Source: Myxococcales bacterium
GTDB taxonomy: Bacteria > Myxococcota_A > Polyangia > Palsa-1104 > JAEUJZ01
Reading direction: 5' to 3'
Length of the DNA: 64,000 nt
Assembly: GCA_016794465.1 (NCBI GenBank)
Contig: JAEUKA010000064.1
Coordinates: 1-64,000, forward strand
Below, piece after piece: positions 34,038-43,178 of the stretch (its first letter is position 1; each line of letters opens with the position of its first letter). The notes beneath the pieces are model-generated. The model searched no databases. It was not told the DNA's origin and worked only from the letters and a program-made list of their open reading frames with translations. The position numbers were made by a program, and so were the translations under genes.

Positions 34038-35875
34038 GGCCGCACCTCACTGCCCGGCAGGTCGGACGCTCCCAGCTCGTCTAGCTCACTTCGCATCCGC
34101 TGTTCTTCGGCAAACGTGGCATAGATGCCGCCTCTGGCGATGAGCTGTTCGTGGTTACCCGACTCGACGACGCGGCCTTGGTCGAGCACCAAGATCTGAC
34201 TGCAGCGCGCCGCCGCCGCAACCCGGTGGGTAATCAGCAGCAGCGAGCGCTGGGAGGCTTGCTTCTCAATGCTCTGGAGGATGGCGGACTCTGTCTTGGC
34301 ATCGACCGCCGACAGGGGATCGTCCAGGATCAGGAGCTTGGGCTTCCAGAGCAGCGCCCGTGCCAGGGCCACCCGCTGCTTTTGTCCGCCGGAGAGCTGG
34401 ACACCGCGCTCGCCCACGATGGTATCGAGCTGCTCGGGCAGGCCCTGCACCTCATCGAGGATCTGCGCTTCTCGCGCCGCCTGCTGCAGCCGCTCCTGCG
34501 AGCTGGGCGAGTCCGGCTCATCGAGCATCAGCCCGATGTTGCGCGCCACGGTGGTGGAAAACAGGAACGCATCCTGCTGGGCGTAGCCCACGGTCGAGCG
34601 CACCTGGCGCAGCGGCAGGTCGCAGACATCGCGACCATCGAGCAGCACGGTCTTTGGCGGCGTCGGGAGCAGCCGAGCCAGCAGCATTGCCAGCGTCGTC
34701 TTGCCACTGCCGGTCCGGCCCACAATGGCGAGTGAGCCACCGGCAGGCAGGTGAAAGCTGACATCCGAGAGCACCGAGCGGTCGCCGTACTTGAACGACA
34801 GACCCTGAACCTGAAGCTCGCCCCGAATCGGCGTCGGCAGGGAGTCCTTGCCATCGAACAGGTCCGGCTCGGCATCGATGATCTCGCACATGCGGTTGAA
34901 GCTGACCCGGCCACGCTGGACGATTGCCATCAGGAATCCGGCGGCGATGAGGGGCCAGGTCATGCGGGCGAGCGCGAGCGAAAAGGCGAAGAAGCCACCC
35001 TCAGTGATGCCGCCTTGCTCGGGTCCGCGCAGCAGCAGCGTCGAGCCGTACCAGAAGAACAGCAACAGCCCCAGCGCCGCCACCGCTCCGGTCACCGGGA
35101 ACATCAGTCCCCGCAGCTTGGCCAGCTGCAGCGTGGTGGTGAGGTAGCGCTGGTTCAGATCCTCAAAGCGCTGCTCGATGTTCGACTCGATGCCAAAGCT
35201 GCGCACGACGCGGATGCCGGCCAGGTTGCTCTGCACGTACTCGGTCAGCTTGCCGAGCGTCTCTTGCACCTTCTGGGTGCGCGAAAACATCTTTCCCGAA
35301 AAGGTTCGCGTCAGCAGCATCAGCAGCGGCACCGTCGTAAACGACACCAGCGTCATCTTCGGCGAGATTGCCAGCATCACCTGCAGTGCGCTCGCCAGCG
35401 CGAACACGATGTTGATGAGGTTCATCACCCCAAACCCGGTCAGCAGCCGGATCTGGCCCAGGTCAGACGTGGCCCGGCTCATGATCTCGCCAGCGGACAG
35501 CCGCCGATAGAACGAGAAGCCGAGTCGATGCAGCCGCTCCAGCAGCTTGGCGCGCAGGTCGTACTCAATATCGCGGCCCGCGTTGAAGCAGAAGATGCGA
35601 CTGGCGACCCGAACGATGAACGCGGCCACGGCCAGGACCAGCATCAGCAGCGCAGGCCGCATGGCATCGCCGGGGGTGCTGCTGGGTATCCGTCCGAAGA
35701 TGGTGTCGATGGCCTGCTTGGACAGCCAGTCGATGCGGTTCATCGCCACTTGGAAGCCCAGCAGCATCAGGCCACCCAGGAAATAACGGGGCGAGAACTT
35801 CCACAGATACGACGACATGCGGGAGCGCGGGCCGCTTGGCAAGAGCGGCGCGGCAGGAGGTGCGGGCGAGGTCAT
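34034..35875 (-). CDS. ABC exporter half-transporter (degenerate Walker B)
   Basis: The 613-residue membrane-ATPase fusion has Walker A GRTGSGKTT, an intact signature (VQLSGGQKQRVALARALL) and Walker B with Asp in place of the catalytic Glu (LLILDDPLSAVD). In heterodimeric exporters this Asp-bearing site pairs with the altered signature of the partner, here the downstream gene, giving one inactive ATP site. It overlaps both neighbours by 4 bp (ATGA type), so the three genes are translationally coupled. Confidence 0.92.
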   Translation of the reverse strand: MTSPAPPAAPLLPSGPRSRMSSYLWKFSPRYFLGGLMLLGFQVAMNRIDWLSKQAIDTIFGRIPSSTPGDAMRPALLMLVLAVAAFIVRVASRIFCFNAGRDIEYDLRAKLLERLHRLGFSFYRRLSAGEIMSRATSDLGQIRLLTGFGVMNLINIVFALASALQVMLAISPKMTLVSFTTVPLLMLLTRTFSGKMFSRTQKVQETLGKLTEYVQSNLAGIRVVRSFGIESNIEQRFEDLNQRYLTTTLQLAKLRGLMFPVTGAVAALGLLLFFWYGSTLLLRGPEQGGITEGGFFAFSLALARMTWPLIAAGFLMAIVQRGRVSFNRMCEIIDAEPDLFDGKDSLPTPIRGELQVQGLSFKYGDRSVLSDVSFHLPAGGSLAIVGRTGSGKTTLAMLLARLLPTPPKTVLLDGRDVCDLPLRQVRSTVGYAQQDAFLFSTTVARNIGLMLDEPDSPSSQERLQQAAREAQILDEVQGLPEQLDTIVGERGVQLSGGQKQRVALARALLWKPKLLILDDPLSAVDAKTESAILQSIEKQASQRSLLLITHRVAAAARCSQILVLDQGRVVESGNHEQLIARGGIYATFAEEQRMRSELDELGASDLPGSEVRP

Positions 35876-37149
35876 GAGCTACGTTCTCTCTCTGGCTGCG
35901 AGGTTAAAGGGAGCGCTAGGCAGAGCCACATGGCAACCGCGCAGAGCCCAATCCCCGCGTAGGAAAGCGTGGAAAATACGACCGAAGTCCACTGGAGCAG
36001 GGTAACGCCAAGCGATGCCATGCCCTTGCTGACGCGATTGCCAAGGACATCAATGACTTCTTTGGCGCGGTAACGAGCATCGAAGGGCAGGGGGACATAC
36101 AGCAGCTCTTTGGCGGCGCGAAACAGCGAGTAGTCCAGGGTCTTAAACACCCCATACGCAATGGCGCTGCCCCACAGCGGCGACGCGACCAGCATGTAAC
36201 CAAGCGCCCCCAGGTTGAGCACCGGGACCAGGATGTGAATCACCCGGCCCGAGAACCGCGACAGGAGCAGCGGCGCACCGACAAACTGAAAGAACATCGC
36301 TGCCCCATTGATGAGGGCGTAGTAGTTGCCCGAAAAGGCGTTCTGGCGGTCGGCGTTGGGCAGATAGTCTTGCAGCGCGCTCTTGAAGGCGATCTCCAGG
36401 ATCGTCGACGTAACCTGTGTGGCGGCGATCAGCGCAATCAGCAGCACCAGCACGCGCTCGCGCCGAAACAGGTACAGCGCCAGGTGGCCGTGTTGCTTCT
36501 TTTTGCCCTCACTGGGGGCGCCAAAGCGGGCAAACAAGAGCTGTAGAAACGGCAGCGTCAGCACGGTGGCGCCCGCCCCCAGCAGCAGCATGTTGAGCGT
36601 TCCCAGCGACTGTGACAGCCTGCCCAGGACCAGGCCGCCCGTCACAGCGCCGATGCCCGCAACCCCACAAATGGGGCCATTGAGCCGCTTGGCTGCCTTG
36701 GGATCGAGTGTGCTGTCGATGTACGACCAGATCTGCTCGATCAGCAGCACGACATAGGACTCTTTGAAGATGAACAGCACGACCCGGGCCGGCTTCCACC
36801 CGATGCGGATGGCTGCATAGCTGGCCACAATGGTCACAATCGCCAAGACGGTGGTCGCTTGCAGGGTGTGTCTCGGCCCCAGGATCGACAGCAGGCGCCC
36901 ATAGATGTAGGTCAGCAGCGTGACCCCGATGAGCGTCAGCCCAAGTGCCCACGGCAGCCCCTGCTTGCCGTACGCCTGCACAAACAGCGTGTTGGCAGAG
37001 CTGCGCAGCATCTCGTAGCCGCACAGGACCGCCCCCGCAGCCAGTGCCACCAGCAAAGCCAGCAGCAGCGCTTCTCGACCCGACACGCCGCCGGACTGCG
37101 GTGCGGATGTGTGCTGTATGGGGTCTGTCGGGCCGGGTTCAGTTGACAT
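35872..37149 (-). CDS. Npt1/Npt2-type nucleotide transporter-like membrane protein
   Basis: The 425-residue protein has about 11-12 membrane helices and features of the ATP/ADP translocase (TLC) clan: FIFKESYVVLLIEQIWSYID, KRLNGPICGVAGIGAVTGGL and PFDARYRAKEVIDVLGNRVS. Classical members exchange ATP for ADP in obligate intracellular bacteria and plastids. Free-living relatives transport other solutes or have unknown roles. It is shorter than the roughly 500-residue chlamydial carriers. It is the first gene of the operon with the ABC exporter and ABC1 kinase, so the cargo may be related to theirs. Confidence 0.8.
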   Translation of the reverse strand: MSTEPGPTDPIQHTSAPQSGGVSGREALLLALLVALAAGAVLCGYEMLRSSANTLFVQAYGKQGLPWALGLTLIGVTLLTYIYGRLLSILGPRHTLQATTVLAIVTIVASYAAIRIGWKPARVVLFIFKESYVVLLIEQIWSYIDSTLDPKAAKRLNGPICGVAGIGAVTGGLVLGRLSQSLGTLNMLLLGAGATVLTLPFLQLLFARFGAPSEGKKKQHGHLALYLFRRERVLVLLIALIAATQVTSTILEIAFKSALQDYLPNADRQNAFSGNYYALINGAAMFFQFVGAPLLLSRFSGRVIHILVPVLNLGALGYMLVASPLWGSAIAYGVFKTLDYSLFRAAKELLYVPLPFDARYRAKEVIDVLGNRVSKGMASLGVTLLQWTSVVFSTLSYAGIGLCAVAMWLCLALPLTSQPERERSS

Positions 37150-37286
37150 CCGCAGATCACTGCGTGGCTCTCCACGGGGGAACCAATCGCAGGTTCACCC
37201 TAGCGAAAACCGTCCCCGCCGACAAACGGAAACGAGGCCAAGGCCAAGCTCTCGGGATAGCAAGCCGAAGCGCGCAGCCACTCCTC
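37150..37286. promoter_or_regulatory. Upstream region of the transporter operon
   Basis: This non-coding stretch lies between the nucleotide-transporter start and the 22-bp repeat array. It probably holds the operon promoter. No consensus was confidently recognised. Confidence 0.3.
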
Positions 37287-37540
37287 ATGGTCTGGACCAT
37301 GAAGGTTGATGGTCTGGACCATGAAGGTTGATGGTCTGGACCATGGAGGTTGATGGTCTGGACCATGAAGGTTCAAGGTCCAAGCAAGAAGGTTGATGGT
37401 CTGGACCATGAAGGTTGATGGTCTGAACCATGAAGGTTGATGGTCTGAACCATGAAGGTTCATGGTCCAAGCAAGAAGGTTGATGGTCTGAACCATGAAG
37501 GTTGATGGTCTGAACCATGAAGGTTCATGGTCTGGACAGA
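37287..37540. repeat. Tandem array of twelve 22-bp palindromic units
   Basis: The unit ATGGTCTGGACCATGAAGGTTG recurs at 37287, 37309, 37331, 37353, 37375, 37396, 37418, 37440, 37462, 37483, 37505 and 37527. Its core ATGGTC-TG-GACCAT is a 6-bp inverted repeat. Three kinds of unit alternate: perfect palindrome, one-mismatch (CTGAACC) and a disrupted form (GGTCCAAGCAAG) at 37375 and 37462. It lies upstream of the transporter operon and downstream of the MFS gene. It has no CRISPR-like unique spacers. Confidence 0.92.
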
Positions 37541-37572
37541 AACGCTCAGGGTTCAAGCGAGAAGGCTGGGAG

Positions 37573-38811
37573 TTAGCTGGGGCGTCGCTTGGGGTGGGTG
37601 CCAGAGCCGGTGCGGGGGGACATGAACATGCGGGGCAGGGTGATGCCTCGGGTTTCCGGCAGCGTCCAGACCCAGCTAGCAGTGGCGAGCGCCAGCACCA
37701 TCGGAACGGCCAAGCCGCCCGGCAGGCCATAGCGGAGCTTCATCGCAGCTACGACTACCGGCGCGAGCAGCTGGACGGAGCGAGCTAGGTTGTAGGTGGC
37801 GCCCATCGCTGCGCCACGGATCTCGGTCGGGAACAGCTCGGCCAGGAGCGCACCGAAGCCAGCGGTGCAGCCAGAGCCGAAGCCGAGCACCAGCATGGTG
37901 AGCCAGAATGCCGGTGGATGAAGCGTCAGCCAGCGCCAGTTGAAGGCCAGCATCGCCAGCGCCATCGCCGTCAGGATGGAGTAGATACAGAATGCGGGCC
38001 GACGACCGGCACGGTCCGCCAAGTTCCCAAACATCAGCATGCCGACAAACTGTCCGACCTGGGCCGTAAGCACCCAGACCATGCTCTTGCCGATGCGCTG
38101 GCCCATCTCATTGAGCAGGAACGATGGCAGCCAAATGTAGCAGGTCCAGTACGTGCCCATCTTGAGGACTGTGAGCACCCAGGCGAGGACAAAGCGTCGC
38201 CCGATGCCGGCCTTGAACACCTCGACGAACGAGACGTGATGGTGGCCGCGCTCATTGGGCAGGACCATCGAGCGGCGCATCGCCACAGCCAGCAGCGCGG
38301 TGGCACTACTGGCCAGCAAGATGGCTCTCCAGCCGATGATGGGCAGCAGCAGAAAGCCTGCGACCGCTGCCAGGGCGGCCCCGAGCGGCTCTCCCGCTTG
38401 TAGCAGTGCAGCGGCGCGACCACGGTAGCGAGACTCGACCGCCTCTGCGACCAAGCCGTGACCGATGGCCCACTCGCCGCCAACGCCCAGACCGACCAGG
38501 CCGCGTCCAATCAAGAACACCGACACCGATGGCGCCAGTCCGCAGACGGCAGACCCGAGCGAGTAGACAAAGACCGTCAGGGCCAGGATGGAGCGCTTGC
38601 CGTACCGATCGGCAAGATACCCAGCCAGGATGCCGCCCAGTCCGGAGGTCGAGAGCGCGACACCTAAGAGCCATGACTCGACTTGATGCGAGAGATGAAA
38701 CTCGTGGCTGACGGAGTCCTTGATGTAGGCAAACAGGACCAGATCGTAGAAGTCGAAGGTCCAGCCCAGAAAAGCAAAAAGAAACAGCCGATATGGGAAC
38801 GGGCGACCCAT
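37573..38811 (-). CDS. Major facilitator superfamily transporter (AAHS/SP-like)
   Basis: The 412-residue protein has about 12 membrane helices. The N-terminal WTFDFYDLVLFAYI (acidic residue in helix 1) and the loop motif GYLADRYGKRSILAL, repeated in the second half as GNLADRAGRRPAF, are typical of organic-acid and sialate/aromatic-acid symporters. GRGLVGLGVGGEWAIGHGLV is the family's helix 4 motif, and LFPTEIRGAAMGATYNLARS that of the second half. It is probably a proton symporter for a carboxylate or sugar acid. It is a single gene, divergent from the ROK kinase. Confidence 0.88.
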   Translation of the reverse strand: MGRPFPYRLFLFAFLGWTFDFYDLVLFAYIKDSVSHEFHLSHQVESWLLGVALSTSGLGGILAGYLADRYGKRSILALTVFVYSLGSAVCGLAPSVSVFLIGRGLVGLGVGGEWAIGHGLVAEAVESRYRGRAAALLQAGEPLGAALAAVAGFLLLPIIGWRAILLASSATALLAVAMRRSMVLPNERGHHHVSFVEVFKAGIGRRFVLAWVLTVLKMGTYWTCYIWLPSFLLNEMGQRIGKSMVWVLTAQVGQFVGMLMFGNLADRAGRRPAFCIYSILTAMALAMLAFNWRWLTLHPPAFWLTMLVLGFGSGCTAGFGALLAELFPTEIRGAAMGATYNLARSVQLLAPVVVAAMKLRYGLPGGLAVPMVLALATASWVWTLPETRGITLPRMFMSPRTGSGTHPKRRPS

Positions 38812-39027
38812 GAGAGAAATGGCCCTAGCCGTAGAGGGGATGGAAGAAAAGAGATGGAAACAGCGTCGGCGACTCTAGCGGCATGATTTATCGATTTAAG
38901 CTCGAGTTGCCTCTGCCGGGCAACGGATGAGCCACATTTCTTTGTGTCGACCTCCAACTGGGGACAGAAACGGGCCGCACGCGGAGACGGTCCAAAGCCT
39001 AGCACAGTCCTGGTAACGTCTTCGCTC
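38812..39027. promoter_or_regulatory. Divergent promoter region, MFS and ROK genes
   Basis: This 216-bp gap should hold two promoters. It contains a stretch of moderate AT content (about 38885-38945). Nothing more specific was seen. Confidence 0.3.
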
Positions 39028-39999
39028 ATGACGACTCATGAGCTTGGGCGGCTGCGCTTGGGCGTTGACCTCGGCGGCACCAAGATGGAAGCGGTGGTGG
39101 TTCGGATCTCTGCTGCACCGGGGAAGGCGCCAGACCAGGAGTCTCTCGAGGTTGTGACGCGGCTGCGGCGACCAACGGAGCGTGGGCTCGGCTATCAGCA
39201 CATCCTCGACGCACTGCTGCAGCTGGTCCATGACACTGCACGGCAGGCCGGACTTGCGGGGCTGCCGCCGGTGGGGGTCGGAATGCCGGGCAGCATCAGT
39301 CACCGCAGCGGGCTCACCAAAAACGCCAACACCACATGCCTCAATGGTCGTCCGTTCCGGGCGGACTTTGTCGCCAAGCTGGGCCAACCGGTCCGCTTCG
39401 CCAACGATGCCAACTGCTTTGCGCTGGCCGAAGCGCGCTTCGGGGCCGGCCACGGACATCGCCTGGTCTTCGGCGTCATCTTGGGCACTGGCGTGGGCGG
39501 CGGCTTGGTCTTTCCCGGCGCTTCGGGCGAGCCGGACGCCTGGGATGGTCCCCAAGGCATAGGCGGTGAGTGGGGACACGTCAGCTTGGAGCCAGTGGCT
39601 GGTCCGGCTTGCTACTGTGGGCGACGCGGCTGCATTGAAACCTATCTGTGCGGGCCGGCGATCGAGGCAGCCTATCGCGCGCGCGGGGGCCAGGCGGCGA
39701 AAGATGGCTCGCTGCTGAGCTTGCCCGAGCTGGTCGCCCGTCGTGAACAGGACGCGGTGGCGCAGACCGTGCTGGACGAGCACTGCCAGCTGTTCGGGCG
39801 AGCGATTGCGACGGTCATCAACATCGTGGACCCGGATGTGATTGTCTTGGGGGGCGGTGTCTCGAACCTGCCCTGGCTGTATGATCGCGGACGCAGCGAG
39901 GCTGCCAAGTGGGTCTTTAGCGACGAGCTGACCACGCCCATCGTGAAGCATCGGCTGGGCGACAGTGCGGGCGTCATCGGCGCTGCCCTTTTGCCCTAG
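39028..39999 (+). CDS. ROK-family sugar kinase (glucokinase/NAGK-like)
   Basis: The 323-residue protein starts MTTHELGRLRLGVDLGGTKM; the longer reading is unlikely. It phosphorylates glucose, N-acetylglucosamine or a similar sugar with ATP. The phosphate loop is LGVDLGGTKMEAVVV. The catalytic Asp lies in VRFANDANCFALAEARFG. GTGVGGGLVFPG, the ROK signature GEWGHVSLEP and the zinc-binding motif CYCGRRGCIETYL are all present. No DNA-binding domain precedes it, so it is an enzyme rather than a repressor. trmB follows 23 bp later. Confidence 0.93.
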   Translation: MTTHELGRLRLGVDLGGTKMEAVVVRISAAPGKAPDQESLEVVTRLRRPTERGLGYQHILDALLQLVHDTARQAGLAGLPPVGVGMPGSISHRSGLTKNANTTCLNGRPFRADFVAKLGQPVRFANDANCFALAEARFGAGHGHRLVFGVILGTGVGGGLVFPGASGEPDAWDGPQGIGGEWGHVSLEPVAGPACYCGRRGCIETYLCGPAIEAAYRARGGQAAKDGSLLSLPELVARREQDAVAQTVLDEHCQLFGRAIATVINIVDPDVIVLGGGVSNLPWLYDRGRSEAAKWVFSDELTTPIVKHRLGDSAGVIGAALLP

Positions 40000-40022
40000 C
40001 GGCTTGGTATCCTGCGCCGCCT

Positions 40023-40646
40023 ATGCCGCTGCGCGTTCGTCACCACGTCAATCCGTTTCATCTTCGCCTGCTCGACATTGCTCCCGAGAGGCTGGCTGCT
40101 CCGGTCGGTCGGGATGCAGAGCTACAAGTCGAGCTGGGCTGCGCGGATGCCCAGTTCTTGTTTCAGCTGGCGCGGCGCGACCCGCTGGGCAGCTACGTCG
40201 GGGTCGAGATTCGCAAGGCCCTGGTCGAGGACGTAAACCATCGCGCAAATGTAGAGGGCTTGCCCCACCTGCGGGCGCTGTTTGCGCACATCAACGTCGA
40301 TCTACCCAGGCTGTTTGCCGGGCATCGCATCCGCCGCTTCTTCATCAATTTTCCTGACCCGTGGTTTAAGCGTGCCCACCAGAACCGCCGGATTGTGAAT
40401 CCCGAGCTGGCCGCACAGCTGGTGTCGCTGCTGGTGCCGGGGGGCGAGGTGTTCTTCCAGAGTGATGTCTGGGAGCTGGCACTGCCGGCCATGGAGGTCT
40501 TCGAGAACACTCGCGGCCTGGCCAACACGGCGGGCGAGTGGTCGTTTCTGAAGTACAACCCATACCCGGCGGTGTCGCTGCGGGAAGAGCGGGTCACCGA
40601 GAGGCAGCTCCCAGTCTGGCGCATCCTCTATCGGCGCGTGGCATAA
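40023..40646 (+). CDS. trmB: tRNA (guanine-N7-)-methyltransferase
   Basis: It forms m7G46 in tRNA using SAM. The 207-residue protein has the SAM motif ELGCADAQFLFQLARRDPLG and YVGVEIRKALVEDV. The family signature is RRFFINFPDPWFKRAHQNRR, with conserved PDPW and the following basic residues, and EVFFQSDVWELA follows. It is close to the usual bacterial length. It lies between the ROK kinase and a TIG lipoprotein in the same direction. Confidence 0.94.
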   Translation: MPLRVRHHVNPFHLRLLDIAPERLAAPVGRDAELQVELGCADAQFLFQLARRDPLGSYVGVEIRKALVEDVNHRANVEGLPHLRALFAHINVDLPRLFAGHRIRRFFINFPDPWFKRAHQNRRIVNPELAAQLVSLLVPGGEVFFQSDVWELALPAMEVFENTRGLANTAGEWSFLKYNPYPAVSLREERVTERQLPVWRILYRRVA

Positions 40647-40653
40647 AGAGATC

Positions 40654-41304
40654 ATGAGCTACCTGCGGCGATGCTTGGGCCTTCTGGTTTTCGTTCTCGG
40701 TGGCTGCGCTGGGGAAACTTCCGGAGCCGAGCTGATCTATCAGCTGCGGCTGCAAGCCTCGGGGGTGCCGGCTTCCGCCAAGTACATTGAGCCGCAGGTA
40801 TCGGTGCTGGACAGCGAGTGGCGTGCGGCGGCGGCGATTGTGCCGGCCGACCTGGCAACGCTGACCAAGCGCGATCCCGTCACTGTGCTGCTGAGAGTGT
40901 CCGCCTATGACTCCGGACAGCGGGTGGCGGTGGCGGCGCGGCTCTTGGATGCCAGCAACCAGCTACTGGCGGTGGGGGGTGGACAGCTGGCGCTGACCCG
41001 AGACGCGACGCTGCCTGTCTCGCTGGTGGAGACGGTGGACGCTCGTCATCTGGCGCTGCAGCTGGCGCGGGCCGTGCCTTCCAAGCTGGTGGCGGGACGG
41101 GTCACGACGCTATATGGCTGGGGCTTTTCGCCAAGCGTCCAGGTAGACATCGGTCCCCAGCGAGCGACGCAGGTGCAGTGGATGTCGTCCGTCGAGCTGG
41201 TGGTGACAGTCCCGCAGGGCCTGATGGCGGGACCGGTGACAGTGGTGGTGCAAAACCCTGGTGGGGAAAAAGACAGCCGGGTTGACCTGGCGTCGGTGGA
41301 GTGA
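40654..41304 (+). CDS. Lipoprotein with IPT/TIG domain
   Basis: The 216-residue product has a lipobox signal (LGLLVFVLGGC then AGE). The middle half is a beta-rich region without a recognised family. Residues about 150-210 (RVTTLYGWGFSPSVQVDIG, VELVVTVPQGLMAGPVTVVV, QNPGGEKDS) are an Ig-like IPT/TIG fold typical of surface proteins. It starts 7 bp after trmB, so it may be read through from it. The role is unknown. Confidence 0.8.
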   Translation: MSYLRRCLGLLVFVLGGCAGETSGAELIYQLRLQASGVPASAKYIEPQVSVLDSEWRAAAAIVPADLATLTKRDPVTVLLRVSAYDSGQRVAVAARLLDASNQLLAVGGGQLALTRDATLPVSLVETVDARHLALQLARAVPSKLVAGRVTTLYGWGFSPSVQVDIGPQRATQVQWMSSVELVVTVPQGLMAGPVTVVVQNPGGEKDSRVDLASVE

Positions 41305-41339
41305 GGCGCATAGCTGGAGCCTCTGGGGCCGTCCCCGCG

Positions 41340-43136
41340 CTAGCTTCCGGCGCGGCCCGTTGGGGAGATCCCGTACTGCTTGAGCTTGTAGGAGAAAGTA
41401 CGGATTGGCATGCCGAGTAGCTCTGCCGCGCGGACCTGGACGCCCTCGCTGGCTGCCAGGGCCTCGGTCATCCGCAGCTGCTCTAGCTCGCGAATCTCGG
41501 CTTCCAGGCTGCGAAAGGTGGGCGCCGTGCGGTTCGGATCGGTCGGAGGCAGCGGCGGACTGGCTGCACCCCCGGAAGCGGCTTCGTGGGAAAGCAGTGG
41601 TGTCAGCTCTGCACTGGTCACGACGCCAGCGGTGATGGTGGCAGCGAGGTAGTCGCAGACATTGCGTAGCTCGCGGATGTTGCCCGGCCAGCGATGAGAC
41701 AGCAGCAGGGTGAGTGCCCCATCTGAGAGCTGCGGCTGCGGCTGGCCCAGGCTCTGCGCGGCTCGCTTGAGGAACTGACGCAGCAGCAGCGGGATCTCGC
41801 GGCGGCGGTCGCGCAGCGGTGGCAAGACCACCCGGGCTGCCACCAGACGAAAGAACAGATCTTGGCGGAATCGCCCGGCCTTGACCTCGGCTTCGAGCTC
41901 GCGGTGAGTGGCGGCGATGACGCGGACATCAATGGCCAGCTCGCGGCTGCCACCGACGCGAACAATCCGCTGCGACTCCAGCGCGCGCAGCAGCTTGGCC
42001 TGCAGGGGCAGCGGCAGCTCGCCGACCTCATCGAGTAACAGCGTGCCCTGCGCAGCTTGCTCCAGCAGCCCTAGCTTTTGGCTCACCGCCCCGGTAAAGG
42101 CGCCCTTTTCGTGGCCAAACAGCTCGCTCTCGGCCAGAGACTCGGGCAAGGCTGCGCAGTTGATGGCGACGAAGCGTCCGCTGCGCTTCGACCAGACATG
42201 CAGTGCGGTGGTTGCAATCTCTTTGCCAGTGCCCGTCTCACCACTGATGAGCACCGGCATGGTGCTCTTGGCCAATCGCTCGAGCAGCGCGTAGATCCGC
42301 TGCATCGCAGGGTCGGCGATCGTGACCTCATGCGGGCCGATCTGCTGGGTGCGCTGCGCCAGCTCCGCAGCCAGACACTCACCTGGCCGGGCCATGGCTG
42401 CTGCCGTGCGAGCCGCTAGTAACAGCGAGTCGGCGTCCCCACCATCGCCGGGAAAGCTCGCGACCCCGCTGCGGACGGACGGCGCTACCCGTTGGACGGC
42501 CCGCAGGTGCGACTCGGCAACCCGCTGACGCTCATCGGGTGACAGCTCAGGGAGCAGCAGCCAGAAGTGCAGTTCCTCTCGACTCACCACATCGATCAGT
42601 CGTGACTCGGCAGCGAGCACGATGCCAATCCGCTGTACGTCCGCATGATCGTCGACCTGCAAGCAGACAATCGTGAGCTGCCGGCCATAGCGGAGGGCGC
42701 GCTCCACCTCTTCGGTAAGCCGCTGGCGAAACAGCGAGATCGGCGCCAGGGTTCGCGGGGGCGGTGGCAGCGCAGGCGCATGGAGCACCAGCGTGACCTC
42801 GCAGATCTGGATCACATCGCCGTGTTGGAGAGCGCGGGAGCCGACGATTCGCTGTCCCAGGACGCGCGTGCCGTTGTGAGAGCCCAGGTCAACCAGCACC
42901 ATCCCGTCGAGCTGGACCTGCAGCCGGGCGTGGTGGCGCGAGGCAGTTCGGTCGCTGATGCGCAGCCCACAGTCCTCGGCGCGACCGATCAGCAGCTCAC
43001 CAGAGGGCGGCAAGGGACACAACAGCGAGCTGTTGCCTTCGACTACGAGCAGATAAGGCGCGGCTTCGGCACGAGCGGATCGGGCCGGGTCATCTGGACT
43101 TACTGTGAGGGTAGCGTCGCTAGGCGAAGCAGACAT
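41340..43136 (-). CDS. Sigma-54 activator with N-terminal FHA sensor
   Basis: The 598-residue regulator has an FHA domain (about 30-115; GRAEDCGLRISDRTASRHHA, VDLGSHNGTRVLGQ). A degenerate cyclase-like linker (about 125-250) follows. The AAA+ domain (about 265-500) has SGETGTGKEI, the sigma-54 loop GAFTGA, and Walker B TLLLDEVGELP. The Fis helix-turn-helix reads VRAAELLGMPIRTFSYKL. Activation by phospho-Thr binding, rather than a receiver domain, is the established logic of such FHA-EBPs in myxobacteria. It lies 42 bp after the PP2C gene, so kinase-phosphatase control of sigma-54 promoters is likely. Confidence 0.93.
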   Translation of the reverse strand: MSASPSDATLTVSPDDPARSARAEAAPYLLVVEGNSSLLCPLPPSGELLIGRAEDCGLRISDRTASRHHARLQVQLDGMVLVDLGSHNGTRVLGQRIVGSRALQHGDVIQICEVTLVLHAPALPPPPRTLAPISLFRQRLTEEVERALRYGRQLTIVCLQVDDHADVQRIGIVLAAESRLIDVVSREELHFWLLLPELSPDERQRVAESHLRAVQRVAPSVRSGVASFPGDGGDADSLLLAARTAAAMARPGECLAAELAQRTQQIGPHEVTIADPAMQRIYALLERLAKSTMPVLISGETGTGKEIATTALHVWSKRSGRFVAINCAALPESLAESELFGHEKGAFTGAVSQKLGLLEQAAQGTLLLDEVGELPLPLQAKLLRALESQRIVRVGGSRELAIDVRVIAATHRELEAEVKAGRFRQDLFFRLVAARVVLPPLRDRRREIPLLLRQFLKRAAQSLGQPQPQLSDGALTLLLSHRWPGNIRELRNVCDYLAATITAGVVTSAELTPLLSHEAASGGAASPPLPPTDPNRTAPTFRSLEAEIRELEQLRMTEALAASEGVQVRAAELLGMPIRTFSYKLKQYGISPTGRAGS

Positions 43137-43178
43137 CGAGCGGCAGGGGAAGGCGGGGCGAGGATCGGCAGAGGCGGC

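Noticed and set aside
34751..35962. Rightward frame of 403 codons
   Set aside because: It is antisense to the ABC half-transporter and has shadow-type composition.
37287..37540. CRISPR array
   Set aside because: The 22-bp units are contiguous without spacers.
37200..37730. Minus-strand frame of 176 codons through the 22-bp array
   Set aside because: It only cycles the repeat through three phases and runs into the MFS gene end. It looks like an open frame by repetition.
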